From contig NZ_QUAJ01000015.1 in the NCBI RefSeq assembly GCF_003391055.1, positions 23,504-87,503 on the forward strand: DNA of 64,000 nt, in the 5' to 3' direction. This stretch comes from Psychrilyobacter piezotolerans (GTDB taxonomy: Bacteria > Fusobacteriota > Fusobacteriia > Fusobacteriales > Fusobacteriaceae). The notes under the pieces are model-generated. The model did not search any database and was not told the origin of the DNA. It worked only from the letters and a program-made list of their open reading frames with translations. Made by a program: the position numbers and the translations under genes. Below are positions 23,999 through 31,984 of the stretch, piece by piece. Position 1 is the first letter of the stretch; every line of letters begins with the position of its first letter.

Positions 23999-25216
23999 AT
24001 GGATATCAATGTAGAGGTGCAAAGACAGTTAAATATATTAAAAAGGGGAGTAGAGGAATTAATTTCTGAGAAGGAATTAGAAAAAAAATTAAAGAAATCA
24101 CTGGAGACAAATACCCCGTTAATCGTAAAATTAGGGATAGACCCGACTGGTTCAGACTTACACATAGGTCACGCAGTACCCCTTAGAAAGTTAAAGCAGT
24201 TTCAAGATCTGGGACACAGGGTAAAATTTTTAATCGGAACATTTACAGCCAGGATAGGAGATCCTACAGGAAAATCTGAAACCAGGCCAATGCTGTCTTC
24301 TGAAGATATCACAAAGAATATCCAGACATATTTAGACCAGTTAAAGCTGATCTTAGATATGGAAAAAACAGAGGTTGTGTATAACGGTGACTGGCTGGAA
24401 AAATTAAAATTAGAAGATGTATTGAAATTATTATCTCAATTTACAGTGGCACAGATGATTCAAAGGGATGATTTTTCCAAAAGATTAGCAGCAGGAAAAC
24501 CTGTATCACTGGTAGAATTTATGTACCCGATCTTACAGGGATATGACTCCGTAGCAATAGATGCCGATGTAGAATTAGGAGCAACTGAGCAGACATTTAA
24601 TTTATTGAGAGGTAGAGATCTGCAGAGAAATGCAGGAACAGAACCGCAAGTATGTATGATGATGCCTATCTTAGAGGGGTTAGACGGAGTAGAAAAGATG
24701 TCTAAATCACTTAATAACTATATCGGGATAACAGAAGCTCCCAACGATATGTTTGGAAAAGTAATGTCTATCTCAGACGACCTTATGTGGAACTACTATG
24801 AGGTAGCTACAGATGTTCCCATGGAAGAGGTTGGAAGATTAAAGGCAGGAGTAGCCGATGGCAGTATCCATCCTATGGATTGTAAAAAAAGATTGGGTGC
24901 AGAGATTGTAACTATCTACCACAATGAGGAAGAGGGAAGAAAGGCCTATGACTGGTTTGAAAATGTATTCTCCAAGAGAAATATGGATGTAGACCTCCCA
25001 GAGGTAAAGATAGATGAAGATGAAGTAGGAGCAATCGACCTGTTGGTTAAAAAGTTAAACTTCTTTAAGGGAACTTCTGATGCCAGAAGACTCATCACTC
25101 AGGGTGGATTTAAGGTAAATGATGTGGCAGTTAAAGATGTAAAAGCAATGATAAAGATAGAGGCTGGAATGATAGTAAGAGCAGGAAAAAAGAAGATAGT
25201 TAAAATCACTAAATAA
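23999..25216 (+). CDS. tyrS: Tyrosyl-tRNA synthetase
   Basis: The 405-aa class I synthetase charges tRNA-Tyr. The HIGH motif is HIGHAVPLRKL and the KMSKS motif is EKMSKSLNN. The tyrosine-binding pocket residues fall in KLGIDPTGSDLHIGH and YPILQGYDSVAIDADVELGATEQ. An S4 RNA-binding domain occupies the C-terminus (TSDARRLITQGGFKVNDVAV). This is the longer-insert TyrZ/TyrRS2-like subfamily by the N-terminal extension (KKLKKSLETNTPLIVKLGID). AAAAGGAGA lies before the ATG. Expression is probably controlled by the upstream leader attenuator. Confidence 0.95.
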   Translation: MDINVEVQRQLNILKRGVEELISEKELEKKLKKSLETNTPLIVKLGIDPTGSDLHIGHAVPLRKLKQFQDLGHRVKFLIGTFTARIGDPTGKSETRPMLSSEDITKNIQTYLDQLKLILDMEKTEVVYNGDWLEKLKLEDVLKLLSQFTVAQMIQRDDFSKRLAAGKPVSLVEFMYPILQGYDSVAIDADVELGATEQTFNLLRGRDLQRNAGTEPQVCMMMPILEGLDGVEKMSKSLNNYIGITEAPNDMFGKVMSISDDLMWNYYEVATDVPMEEVGRLKAGVADGSIHPMDCKKRLGAEIVTIYHNEEEGRKAYDWFENVFSKRNMDVDLPEVKIDEDEVGAIDLLVKKLNFFKGTSDARRLITQGGFKVNDVAVKDVKAMIKIEAGMIVRAGKKKIVKITK

Positions 25217-25235
25217 GAGCCCCAGGAGGGGAGAT

Positions 25236-25268
25236 GAAAAAATCCCTGATTTTCAGGGATTTTTTTGA
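25236..25268 (+). terminator. Terminator after tyrS
   Basis: AAAATCCCTGA pairs with TCAGGGATTTT around TTT, followed by a T-run. Confidence 0.92.
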
Positions 25269-25285
25269 TCTCTAGAACTTTCAAC

Positions 25286-25924
25286 TTATATATTTTTTAA
25301 TTTTTCAATAAACATATCTATGGGCTGTACCCCTAACAGGTCATCTTTGTCATTGAAAAAAATCCTAGGGACAGAACTTATCCCAAATTCATTGGAAAGA
25401 TCACTGTATAGGTTGGTCTGTATCATCTCAGCGTCAATATTTTCATTTAATTGAGCTATTTTAAAAGCTGTCATAACTGCCTTGGGGCAGTGGGGGCATT
25501 GTAAACTTACAAATACTTTGATATTTATTTTTTTATTGATCTGTTTAATAGCATCTTCTAATTTGCTTTCCAACGGAACTGCCAATCCAGAACTTTCCAG
25601 GATGGCAAATAAAAGTGAATTTATCTCATGCCCGGTGGGAATTCCATAAAATTTAATTCCGGTAGGCTGATCTTCTGCCAAAATGGTAGTTCCCGGAACC
25701 TTATCAATTCTATATTTTTCAGCTAAATCAGAGTTTTTAATTAAATCATATTCTATAAATTGTATCTTATTATTCAATTGGGCTAACTGCATCATCATAG
25801 TGACTACCTCATCACACAGAGGTTTCCCACTTTCCACAAAGGTAATAATTTTAATTGGATTTTTTATTTTATTCAGCTCTTCTTTCATATGCTTTAAAAC
25901 TTCATTATTGAATATTTCCGGCAT
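25286..25924 (-). CDS. Two-domain glutaredoxin-like / AhpF-N-terminus-like protein
   Basis: The 212-aa cytoplasmic protein consists of two fused thioredoxin folds. The second domain carries the redox motif CPHC at residues 143-146 in KVFVSLQCPHCPKAV, with the cis-proline in SVPRIFF. The first domain keeps the cis-proline (KVPGTTI, P77) but has only one cysteine (C37) where a CxxC would be, so it is probably structural. This matches the N-terminal domain of AhpF and protein disulfide oxidoreductases. The stand-alone form may deliver electrons from a thioredoxin-reductase-like enzyme to peroxiredoxin or disulfides. A GGGAGG-rich site precedes the ATG on the minus strand. Confidence 0.82.
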   Translation of the reverse strand: MPEIFNNEVLKHMKEELNKIKNPIKIITFVESGKPLCDEVVTMMMQLAQLNNKIQFIEYDLIKNSDLAEKYRIDKVPGTTILAEDQPTGIKFYGIPTGHEINSLLFAILESSGLAVPLESKLEDAIKQINKKINIKVFVSLQCPHCPKAVMTAFKIAQLNENIDAEMIQTNLYSDLSNEFGISSVPRIFFNDKDDLLGVQPIDMFIEKLKNI

Positions 25925-26097
25925 CTCCTTCCCTCCCTTCTCATCTATCTGAAATATATATATTTCATTTATCGTTCTCTTTCTACTTACTCTCTAATTA
26001 TATATTTACCATAGATGAAAAAATCCTTTAAGAAAATAGAAAAAATATGCTAAACTTTTATCATGGTAGTTCGATTAATAAAAAAAAAGGGGGACAA

Positions 26098-27636
26098 ATG
26101 AGGTTAGAAAAGAAAATATATATATATTTAGTAGTTTTGATAACGGTTATACTGCTTATAACGCACTTTATTTTTTTTAAAACCAGAGTTCAGATAGAAA
26201 ATGTGAATGAACGGAAAAATCTTGGAAATATAGCTCTGACACTCAGCCGGGATCCGTTTATAATAGAAAATTTATATAAAAAAAATTCCAAAAATATACA
26301 GGCTTATACCAATAAAATATGGTCTGAATTAGAGGATGTAGATTTTATAACTGTAGCGGATATGGAGAGCAGGAGATATTCCCATATAGATCCTCAATAT
26401 ATAGGTGAAATCTTTAAAGGCGGGGATGAAAAGGCAGTTGTAGAAGAGGGAAAGTCATATTTTTCAATGGCCAGAGGAACCCAGGGAGTGTCTCTCAGAA
26501 AATTTATACCTATAGATTATGAAGGGAAACAGATAGGGTTTATAAGTGTGGGAAAATTCCAGGTAGAGAGAGATAAGTGGAAAAATAATTTTATTTTTGA
26601 GTCAATATTTTTATTTTTTATAATCCTTTCATTTGGAGCTTTTTTATCATATTTTCTGGCTGAGAGTATAAAAAAAGAAATTTTCGGATACGAGCCTGTG
26701 GAAATAGGGAGATTTTATGCTGAAAAAAAAGTGATATTTGACAATATGCACGAGGGAATAGTAACTATAAACAATAAGGGAGAAATCACTAAAACCAATA
26801 TAGCAGCTCAAAATATGCTGACTTCAGAGGATGATGAAATATTCAAACGGTTATTTGAAACAGTGATAAAAACACAATCCGGATTTGACGACAGGGAGAT
26901 AATGGTAGAAGGCGGAAAATTATTTGTAAGTGCGATAAAATTAAATAAAACAAAAAAAATCCTGGATGTTATCTTTATCCTGAGGGATGGAGGAGAGGTA
27001 AAAAGGGTGGCCAGGGAGATAACGGGAGTCGGCCAGATAATCAACTCCATGAGAGCCAATGTCCATGAATTTAAGAATAAGATCCATGTAGTTTCCGGGC
27101 TGCTGCAGCTGGAGGAATATGAAAAAGCTAAGGATTATATCCTCTACCTGGAATATGAAGTGGAGAATGAAAAACACAATGTTGTAGGAGTAAAAGACCC
27201 CATAATAGAAGCCCTTATCCTGGCAAAGATGAGTTTAGCTAAGGAACACAGGATAGATTTTAAGGTAGATGAAAAAGCGAAACTGGATAAAACCCATGGT
27301 GGGATAGATACCAATGATTTGGTTGTGATAATCGGGAATCTGTTGGAAAATGCAAGGGAAGCCTGTGAAAACAGTGCGGAAAAGAAGATTCAGGTTAATT
27401 TTTTTGAAGATGAGAGTAAATTGAGGGTAGAGGTTACAGACAGCGGCCGGGGTATAGACACCTATGAGATGGAAAAAATATTTAATATGGGTTATTCCTC
27501 CAAGGGTGAGGGACGCGGGTCCGGACTGGCGCTCATTAAAAATCTTGTGGAGATATATAGAGGCAGTATGAATATTAAGAGCCGGAAAAACAATAAAACA
27601 TTTTGTGTGGAACTCAGTAAGGAGGGGAAGTTATGA
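26098..27636 (+). CDS. DcuS/CitA-type sensor histidine kinase
   Basis: The 512-aa inner-membrane kinase has one membrane segment near residues 9-24, a periplasmic PASp/Cache domain to about residue 165 (FISVGKFQ at its end), a second membrane segment (SIFLFFIILSFGAFLSYFLAES), a cytoplasmic PAS domain (VIFDNMHEGIVTINNKGEI) and the kinase core. The phosphoacceptor His is in NVHEFKNKIHVVSGLLQLEEY. The ATP-binding N box is GNLLENAREAC, and the G boxes are DSGRGID and GEGRGSGLALIKN. GGGGGA upstream selects the ATG at 26098. It overlaps the response regulator gene and is followed by a 2HCT transporter, implying sensing of an extracellular di- or tricarboxylate. Confidence 0.92.
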   Translation: MRLEKKIYIYLVVLITVILLITHFIFFKTRVQIENVNERKNLGNIALTLSRDPFIIENLYKKNSKNIQAYTNKIWSELEDVDFITVADMESRRYSHIDPQYIGEIFKGGDEKAVVEEGKSYFSMARGTQGVSLRKFIPIDYEGKQIGFISVGKFQVERDKWKNNFIFESIFLFFIILSFGAFLSYFLAESIKKEIFGYEPVEIGRFYAEKKVIFDNMHEGIVTINNKGEITKTNIAAQNMLTSEDDEIFKRLFETVIKTQSGFDDREIMVEGGKLFVSAIKLNKTKKILDVIFILRDGGEVKRVAREITGVGQIINSMRANVHEFKNKIHVVSGLLQLEEYEKAKDYILYLEYEVENEKHNVVGVKDPIIEALILAKMSLAKEHRIDFKVDEKAKLDKTHGGIDTNDLVVIIGNLLENAREACENSAEKKIQVNFFEDESKLRVEVTDSGRGIDTYEMEKIFNMGYSSKGEGRGSGLALIKNLVEIYRGSMNIKSRKNNKTFCVELSKEGKL

Positions 27637-28301
27637 TAGATGTAGTTATTATAGAAGATGATCCCATGGTAAGTATGATAACGGAGAAGATAATAAATTC
27701 TGTAGGAGAATTTCGGGTAGTCAAAACCTTCAAAGAGGGAAAAGAAGCCGTTAAATATCTGGAAAAAAATAAGGTGGAATTAATAATATTGGATATGTTT
27801 TTACCTGATACCAATGGTTTGGTAACTTTAGAAACCATAAGAAAGAAAAAAGTTGGTGCAGAAGTTATTTTTCTGACAGCATCCAATAATACTGCTGAGA
27901 TAGAGAGGGCATTTAAATTAGGAGCTATAGACTACCTCATAAAACCCTTTGATTTTAACCGGTTAAAGGATTCTTTGGGGAGATATTTAAATAAAAAAGC
28001 TAATATTTCAGGGAAGGAAGTTTTAAATCAAGGTGAAGTAGATAAATTATTTTTAAGGAATAAAACTAAGGGAAGCAGTGTCAAAGGGATCAGTGAAAAA
28101 ACTTTGACGAAAATAATGGAAGTATTATTGCTGGATCCTTCCAAGGAATGGTCCTCCAAGGAAATTTCAGAAATTTTAAATACAAGTACGGTGACAGTAA
28201 AAAAATATCTGGATTATCTGATGGAGTTGGGAAGGGTGGAAAATTCAATATATTACGGCAGTGTAGGCCGACCTGAATATAAGTATAAGGTAATATTGTA
28301 A
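27633..28301 (+). CDS. DcuR/CitB-type response regulator
   Basis: The 222-aa protein has an N-terminal receiver domain with acidic residues in VIIEDDPMVS, the phosphorylated Asp in LIILDMFLPDTNGL (about residue 54) and the conserved Lys in YLIKPFDFNRL. The C-terminal DNA-binding part (EKTLTKIMEVLL...WSSKEISEILNTSTVTVKKYLDYL) is the winged-helix type of CitB/DcuR regulators. The start codon overlaps the kinase stop by 4 bp, so the pair is translationally coupled. A terminator ends the unit before the transporter gene, which is the likely target. Confidence 0.92.
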   Translation: MIDVVIIEDDPMVSMITEKIINSVGEFRVVKTFKEGKEAVKYLEKNKVELIILDMFLPDTNGLVTLETIRKKKVGAEVIFLTASNNTAEIERAFKLGAIDYLIKPFDFNRLKDSLGRYLNKKANISGKEVLNQGEVDKLFLRNKTKGSSVKGISEKTLTKIMEVLLLDPSKEWSSKEISEILNTSTVTVKKYLDYLMELGRVENSIYYGSVGRPEYKYKVIL

Positions 28302-28306
28302 AATCA

Positions 28307-28342
28307 GAAAAAGATTGCTAATTTATTAGCAATCTTTTTTTA
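28307..28342 (+). terminator. Terminator after the two-component operon
   Basis: AAGATTGCTAA pairs with TTAGCAATCTT around TTTA, followed by a T-run. Confidence 0.92.
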
Positions 28343-28447
28343 ATTTAATAACTCTTTTTTTAATTTTGTTTTATATCTTTATACGGAAATGAGGAATATA
28401 CTACAGATATAGAAAAAAAAGACAAAAATGAAACAGGAGGAAATAAG

Positions 28448-29749
28448 ATGAAAACAGAAGTTTTATTACAGGGTAAGATAGAGAGTAAATTTAAATTATT
28501 AGGTCTGGAAATGAAATATTTTATACCTGTGGCACTGATAATAATGGGAGCTGCATTTACAGGAGCACTTCCAAAGGGGATGGAGGGAGTGATTCCTTTT
28601 TTACTGATAACGGGAGTACTGCTCAATGAGATAGGGAACAGAACCCCTATTATAAAGGATTATTTTGGCGGCGGGCCGATAGTAGCAATATTTGCAGCAG
28701 CGGCATTAGTTACATATAATATTTTACCGGAAACGGTGGTTAGTTCTTCAGCGACCTTTATGAAGAGCGGAGGATTTCTAAATTTTTATATAGCGGCTCT
28801 CATAACAGGTAGTATTTTGGGAATGGACACGAAACTACTGATAAAGGCTGGATTAAAATATCTTCCGGTAATAATAGGGGGAGTAGTTGTATCGATCCTG
28901 ATGACCGGGGCAGTAGGAGCATTGATGGGCTACGGATTTGTCAATGCAGTATTTTATATAGCTATCCCGATAATGGGTGGTGGAATGGGAGCAGGAGCAG
29001 TACCTTTGGCTCAAATCTTTGGTAAAGCCATGGATCAGGATCCGACGCAGCTTCTGTCTATAATGGTTCCGGCAGTAGCACTGGGTAATGCAGTGGCTAT
29101 AGTCTGTGCAGGAATATTAAATAAATTAGGGAAAAAATATAATAAATTTTCTGGTGACGGAAAGTTATTGAAGGGGCAGGATGATGTAGGGATAGAAGAG
29201 GAAAAGGAATTAAAGGTAGATTATCTATCCTTAGGAAAAGGGTTGCTGATAGCCACGACCTTTTATGTATTGGGAAAATTTTTAGGAAGGTATATACCGC
29301 TGCATCCCTATGCACTTATGATTTTATCGGTAGCTTTTGCCAAATTGACAGGTATTTTAAAGAGAGAACATGAGGAAGCAGCAACCACATGGTTCCAGTT
29401 TGTGATGAAAAATTTTACACTGGCACTCTTGGTAGGGATCGGGATAGCATACACAGATTTAGGAGCAGTAATCAGTGCATTTAGTCTGACTTATTTATTA
29501 CTGGTAATTACAACTATTGTAGGTGCTATGTTAGGTACTGCAATAGTCGGTCGTTTATTGGGATTTTATATGATCGAAGGAATGATAACGGCAGGATTAT
29601 GTATGGCAAATATGGGTGGAACAGGAGATATCGCAGTATTATCAGCTTCTAATAGGATGGAACTGCTGCCATTTTCACAGATATCATCCAGGATTGGAGG
29701 AGCATTTATGCTTATACTGACATCTTTACTTATAAATTTATTTGTTTAA
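28448..29749 (+). CDS. 2-hydroxycarboxylate/Na+ transporter (2HCT family)
   Basis: The 433-aa inner-membrane symporter or exchanger of the CitS/MaeN family handles citrate, malate or related 2-hydroxy acids. About eleven hydrophobic segments are visible. The two re-entrant GGxG loops that form the substrate site are IPIMGGGMGAGAVPLAQIF (about 175-193) and MANMGGTGDIAVLSASNRM (about 380-398); the Arg in the second half (SNRMELLPFSQISSRIGGA) is the family's substrate-binding residue. AGGAGG precedes the ATG. The adjacent DcuS/R-like pair points to induction by its substrate. A fermentative citrate or malate route is plausible, but no lyase or decarboxylase genes are here. Confidence 0.92.
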   Translation: MKTEVLLQGKIESKFKLLGLEMKYFIPVALIIMGAAFTGALPKGMEGVIPFLLITGVLLNEIGNRTPIIKDYFGGGPIVAIFAAAALVTYNILPETVVSSSATFMKSGGFLNFYIAALITGSILGMDTKLLIKAGLKYLPVIIGGVVVSILMTGAVGALMGYGFVNAVFYIAIPIMGGGMGAGAVPLAQIFGKAMDQDPTQLLSIMVPAVALGNAVAIVCAGILNKLGKKYNKFSGDGKLLKGQDDVGIEEEKELKVDYLSLGKGLLIATTFYVLGKFLGRYIPLHPYALMILSVAFAKLTGILKREHEEAATTWFQFVMKNFTLALLVGIGIAYTDLGAVISAFSLTYLLLVITTIVGAMLGTAIVGRLLGFYMIEGMITAGLCMANMGGTGDIAVLSASNRMELLPFSQISSRIGGAFMLILTSLLINLFV

Positions 29750-29750
29750 A

Positions 29751-29777
29751 AAAAAGATGCCCCAGGGCATCTTTTTG
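29751..29777 (+). terminator. Terminator after the 2HCT transporter gene
   Basis: AGATGCCC pairs with GGGCATCT around CA, flanked by A- and T-runs. Confidence 0.9.
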
Positions 29778-29825
29778 ATTATTTAGGTTAAAAAAACTAA
29801 AAAAGATAATAGTCCTTCTCAATAA

Positions 29826-30890
29826 TTATTTATCTTCACTATTTAAAGCTTCCTTCTTTATTTCAATATCCCTATTTAACTCTGCTTCCTCTTTCTTCAG
29901 AATAATTAATCTATCCTGAAACATCTTTTCTCTAAATTTATCAGGGGTGGAATTCATTTCTTTTTCAATTTTTTCAATTTCATTTTTGATATCTGTAAGA
30001 TGATTAACGTTTTCATGTAATAATTCTGCCATATTGGCCTTTTCAAATACGGTGTCTTCAGGATTTATCTCAGTATCTTGAACCTCATCTTTTAGAGGTT
30101 CCTTGGAAATGAATCTTATATCATTTACAGTTCTCGTATTCATAAAATTTGGAGATACTATTTCTATAGAGTTTCTATGGAGAACTTTTAATATTTGATC
30201 ATTTAATTGTGAGTGAGCTGAAATTAGATATTTAACCTCTGGGAGAAGGCCGTTAACCCTGTAGAGTATTGAAAAATCAGCAAGTTTGAGGATATAAACA
30301 AAGGGATCTTCCAAACCAGAATTTTTTGCAGCCTCAATAAGTAAAGTTTTTATTCGATCTGATGAAACATCATACCCCAAAGAAACTTCAGAGGAAATTA
30401 TTGTTCCAGAAGAATGGATCACTTTGATAGGTTTTGCTATAAGAAAGATATTTGATATGGTTATAAGGTTTCTGTATTCCGTCTGAATTTCAATATGAAA
30501 AAGTCCTTTTTCCGATATCCTTCCAAAATGATCACCTGTTTTTATAAAGTCCCCAATTTTTAGAGAGCCCATACCTCTAAGCATAATTCCAGCCAATATA
30601 TTCCCTAAGAGGGTAGTTGAACTCAAAGCGAGAGTCGCACTGAGAAGAATTCCTAAGAAACTAAGAATTTGTCCCTTGAAAGTGTCGCGGACAGGCAGGA
30701 CTAATATAACTAGAAATACACAAAAAAAGATCTCAGCGGCTATTATCAATTGGGAAAAAACTCTTATATGTGAATTTTTAACAGCTATTTTTTTTAAATA
30801 TTTATATGTCAAAAACAAAACTATAAATGAAAACACGACAGCCAACAAAGGATATATTAAAATATTAAGATCTATATTAATTTTTTCCAT
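29826..30890 (-). CDS. MscS-family mechanosensitive channel
   Basis: The 354-aa inner-membrane protein has three or four hydrophobic segments followed by the MscS pore helix and beta domain. The pore-lining region is LSFLGILLSATLALSSTTLLGNILAGIMLR, rich in small residues, followed by LKIGDFIKTGDHFGRISEKGLF, the beta-domain signature G-D-x-I. The last 90 residues are charged and coiled-coil-like (EIEKIEKEMNSTPDKFREKM and onward). The ATG at 30890 is preferred over the TTG at 30905 because a GGGGGG stretch lies in between as the ribosome binding site. It should protect against hypo-osmotic shock. Confidence 0.85.
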   Translation of the reverse strand: MEKINIDLNILIYPLLAVVFSFIVLFLTYKYLKKIAVKNSHIRVFSQLIIAAEIFFCVFLVILVLPVRDTFKGQILSFLGILLSATLALSSTTLLGNILAGIMLRGMGSLKIGDFIKTGDHFGRISEKGLFHIEIQTEYRNLITISNIFLIAKPIKVIHSSGTIISSEVSLGYDVSSDRIKTLLIEAAKNSGLEDPFVYILKLADFSILYRVNGLLPEVKYLISAHSQLNDQILKVLHRNSIEIVSPNFMNTRTVNDIRFISKEPLKDEVQDTEINPEDTVFEKANMAELLHENVNHLTDIKNEIEKIEKEMNSTPDKFREKMFQDRLIILKKEEAELNRDIEIKKEALNSEDK

Positions 30891-31260
30891 GAAAATCCCC
30901 CCCAAAAAAATATTATTATTCGATATTTAAATATACCTAAGTTTTACCCTGTTTCCTATATCTAACCAAGTTAGCTTAATACATTTAAGATTAACAGATG
31001 AACAGCAAAAAAAAATAGAAGAATTAAGAAAAAAACCTCCGATAAAAATATAAAAGTAGTTGTAAGATTTAATCTATTCCTGTTATCATAAATAGTTATA
31101 AAAGACATAAGGTCATTAATCAGGGGGATCAGCATGTGTCACACCCATCCTATGTTTACAATGCCGATAGGGTCAAATATAAGGTTGGATGCTGCAAATA
31201 AACAAATAATCCTTTTAAACCATTGATCTAGAAAAAAATTAAAAATTATTAGGAGGATCT
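30891..31260. other. Intergenic region with small unassigned frames
   Basis: This 370-bp stretch has no convincing gene. A 30-codon frame at 31134-31226 (MCHTHPMFTMPIG and onward) follows a GGGGGA site and might be translated, but it matches nothing I know. Near 30985-31050 a helical fragment (LTDEQQKKIEELRKKP) is open without a start; it may be a remnant. AGGAGG at 31250-31255 belongs to the following gene. Confidence 0.35.
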
Positions 31261-31839
31261 ATGAAAGAAAAATGAATTGCAGTCATTGGAAGTCCTAGAA
31301 GAGGTGAAAATACAGATAGACTAACTGATTTTGCCATAGAAGCTTTAAATAATAAAAATATAGAAGTTAAAAAATATTATCTAAACAGCAGAAATATTTT
31401 TGGATGTAATGCCTGTGAATACTGTATAAAGAATGGTGGCTGTAATATTACAGATGATTTAACAGAGATAATCAATGAAATGAAGGTTTCCGACGGATAT
31501 ATCTTTGCTGCACCTTCATATAATTATAATGTAAGTTCACAGATGAAAATATTGATGGACAGGACATTTAGTTTAAATGACTACTCCAATAATACCTGGA
31601 AATCAAGACTGGATTCGGGGAAAAAAGCTTTAATAATAGGAGTCTGCAGAGGAAAGAGTATGGATTCCATGGGATATACTATGGAAGCTATGAGAAAACC
31701 TATAGATGAATTAGGTGTTAAAATAATTGATGAAATAAAATATTTTGATACAAAACATAACCCTGTTATCGGTAACCGTGATATAAAACAGGAAATGATT
31801 TTTAGAATTATGAACAATCCAGAATTTAAAAAAGTCTAA
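31261..31839 (+). pseudogene. NADPH-dependent FMN reductase / iron-sulfur flavoprotein-like gene with a TGA at codon 5
   Basis: A good ribosome binding site (AGGAGG) and ATG at 31261 start the frame MKEK, which stops at TGA (31273-31275). The frame then continues IAVIGSPRRGENTDRLTDF, the phosphate-binding loop of flavodoxin-like reductases. Next come CNACEYCIKNGGC, a cysteine cluster as in iron-sulfur flavoproteins, FAAPSYNYNVSSQMK and LMDRTF. It ends at 31839; at about 192 codons it is full length. No alternative start after the TGA restores the P-loop. The stop replaces a residue that is normally hydrophobic (TGG to TGA would explain it), so a recent nonsense mutation is more likely than selenocysteine. 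Confidence 0.7.
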
Positions 31840-31893
31840 AAATTATGGACAAATATCAATGTAAGACGCGGACAAAAATTAAAAAGTATCAAA

Positions 31894-31921
31894 TAAAAGG
31901 ACACTAGAAGTGTCCTTTTAA
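31894..31921. terminator. Terminator between the flavodoxin-like gene and the prepilin-like gene
   Basis: AAAAGGACACT pairs with AGTGTCCTTTT around AGA. The A- and T-flanks allow use from both strands. Confidence 0.85.
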
Positions 31922-31984
31922 GGTTGATTTTATTGATTTTAATTATGGAAGTTGCAAAATAGGTACTACGGAATTTTGTGATTT

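Noticed and set aside
31273..31275. Second selenocysteine UGA
   Set aside because: The codon is at a structural hydrophobic position before the P-loop, lacks a redox partner and has no convincing SECIS-like hairpin; a nonsense change is simpler.
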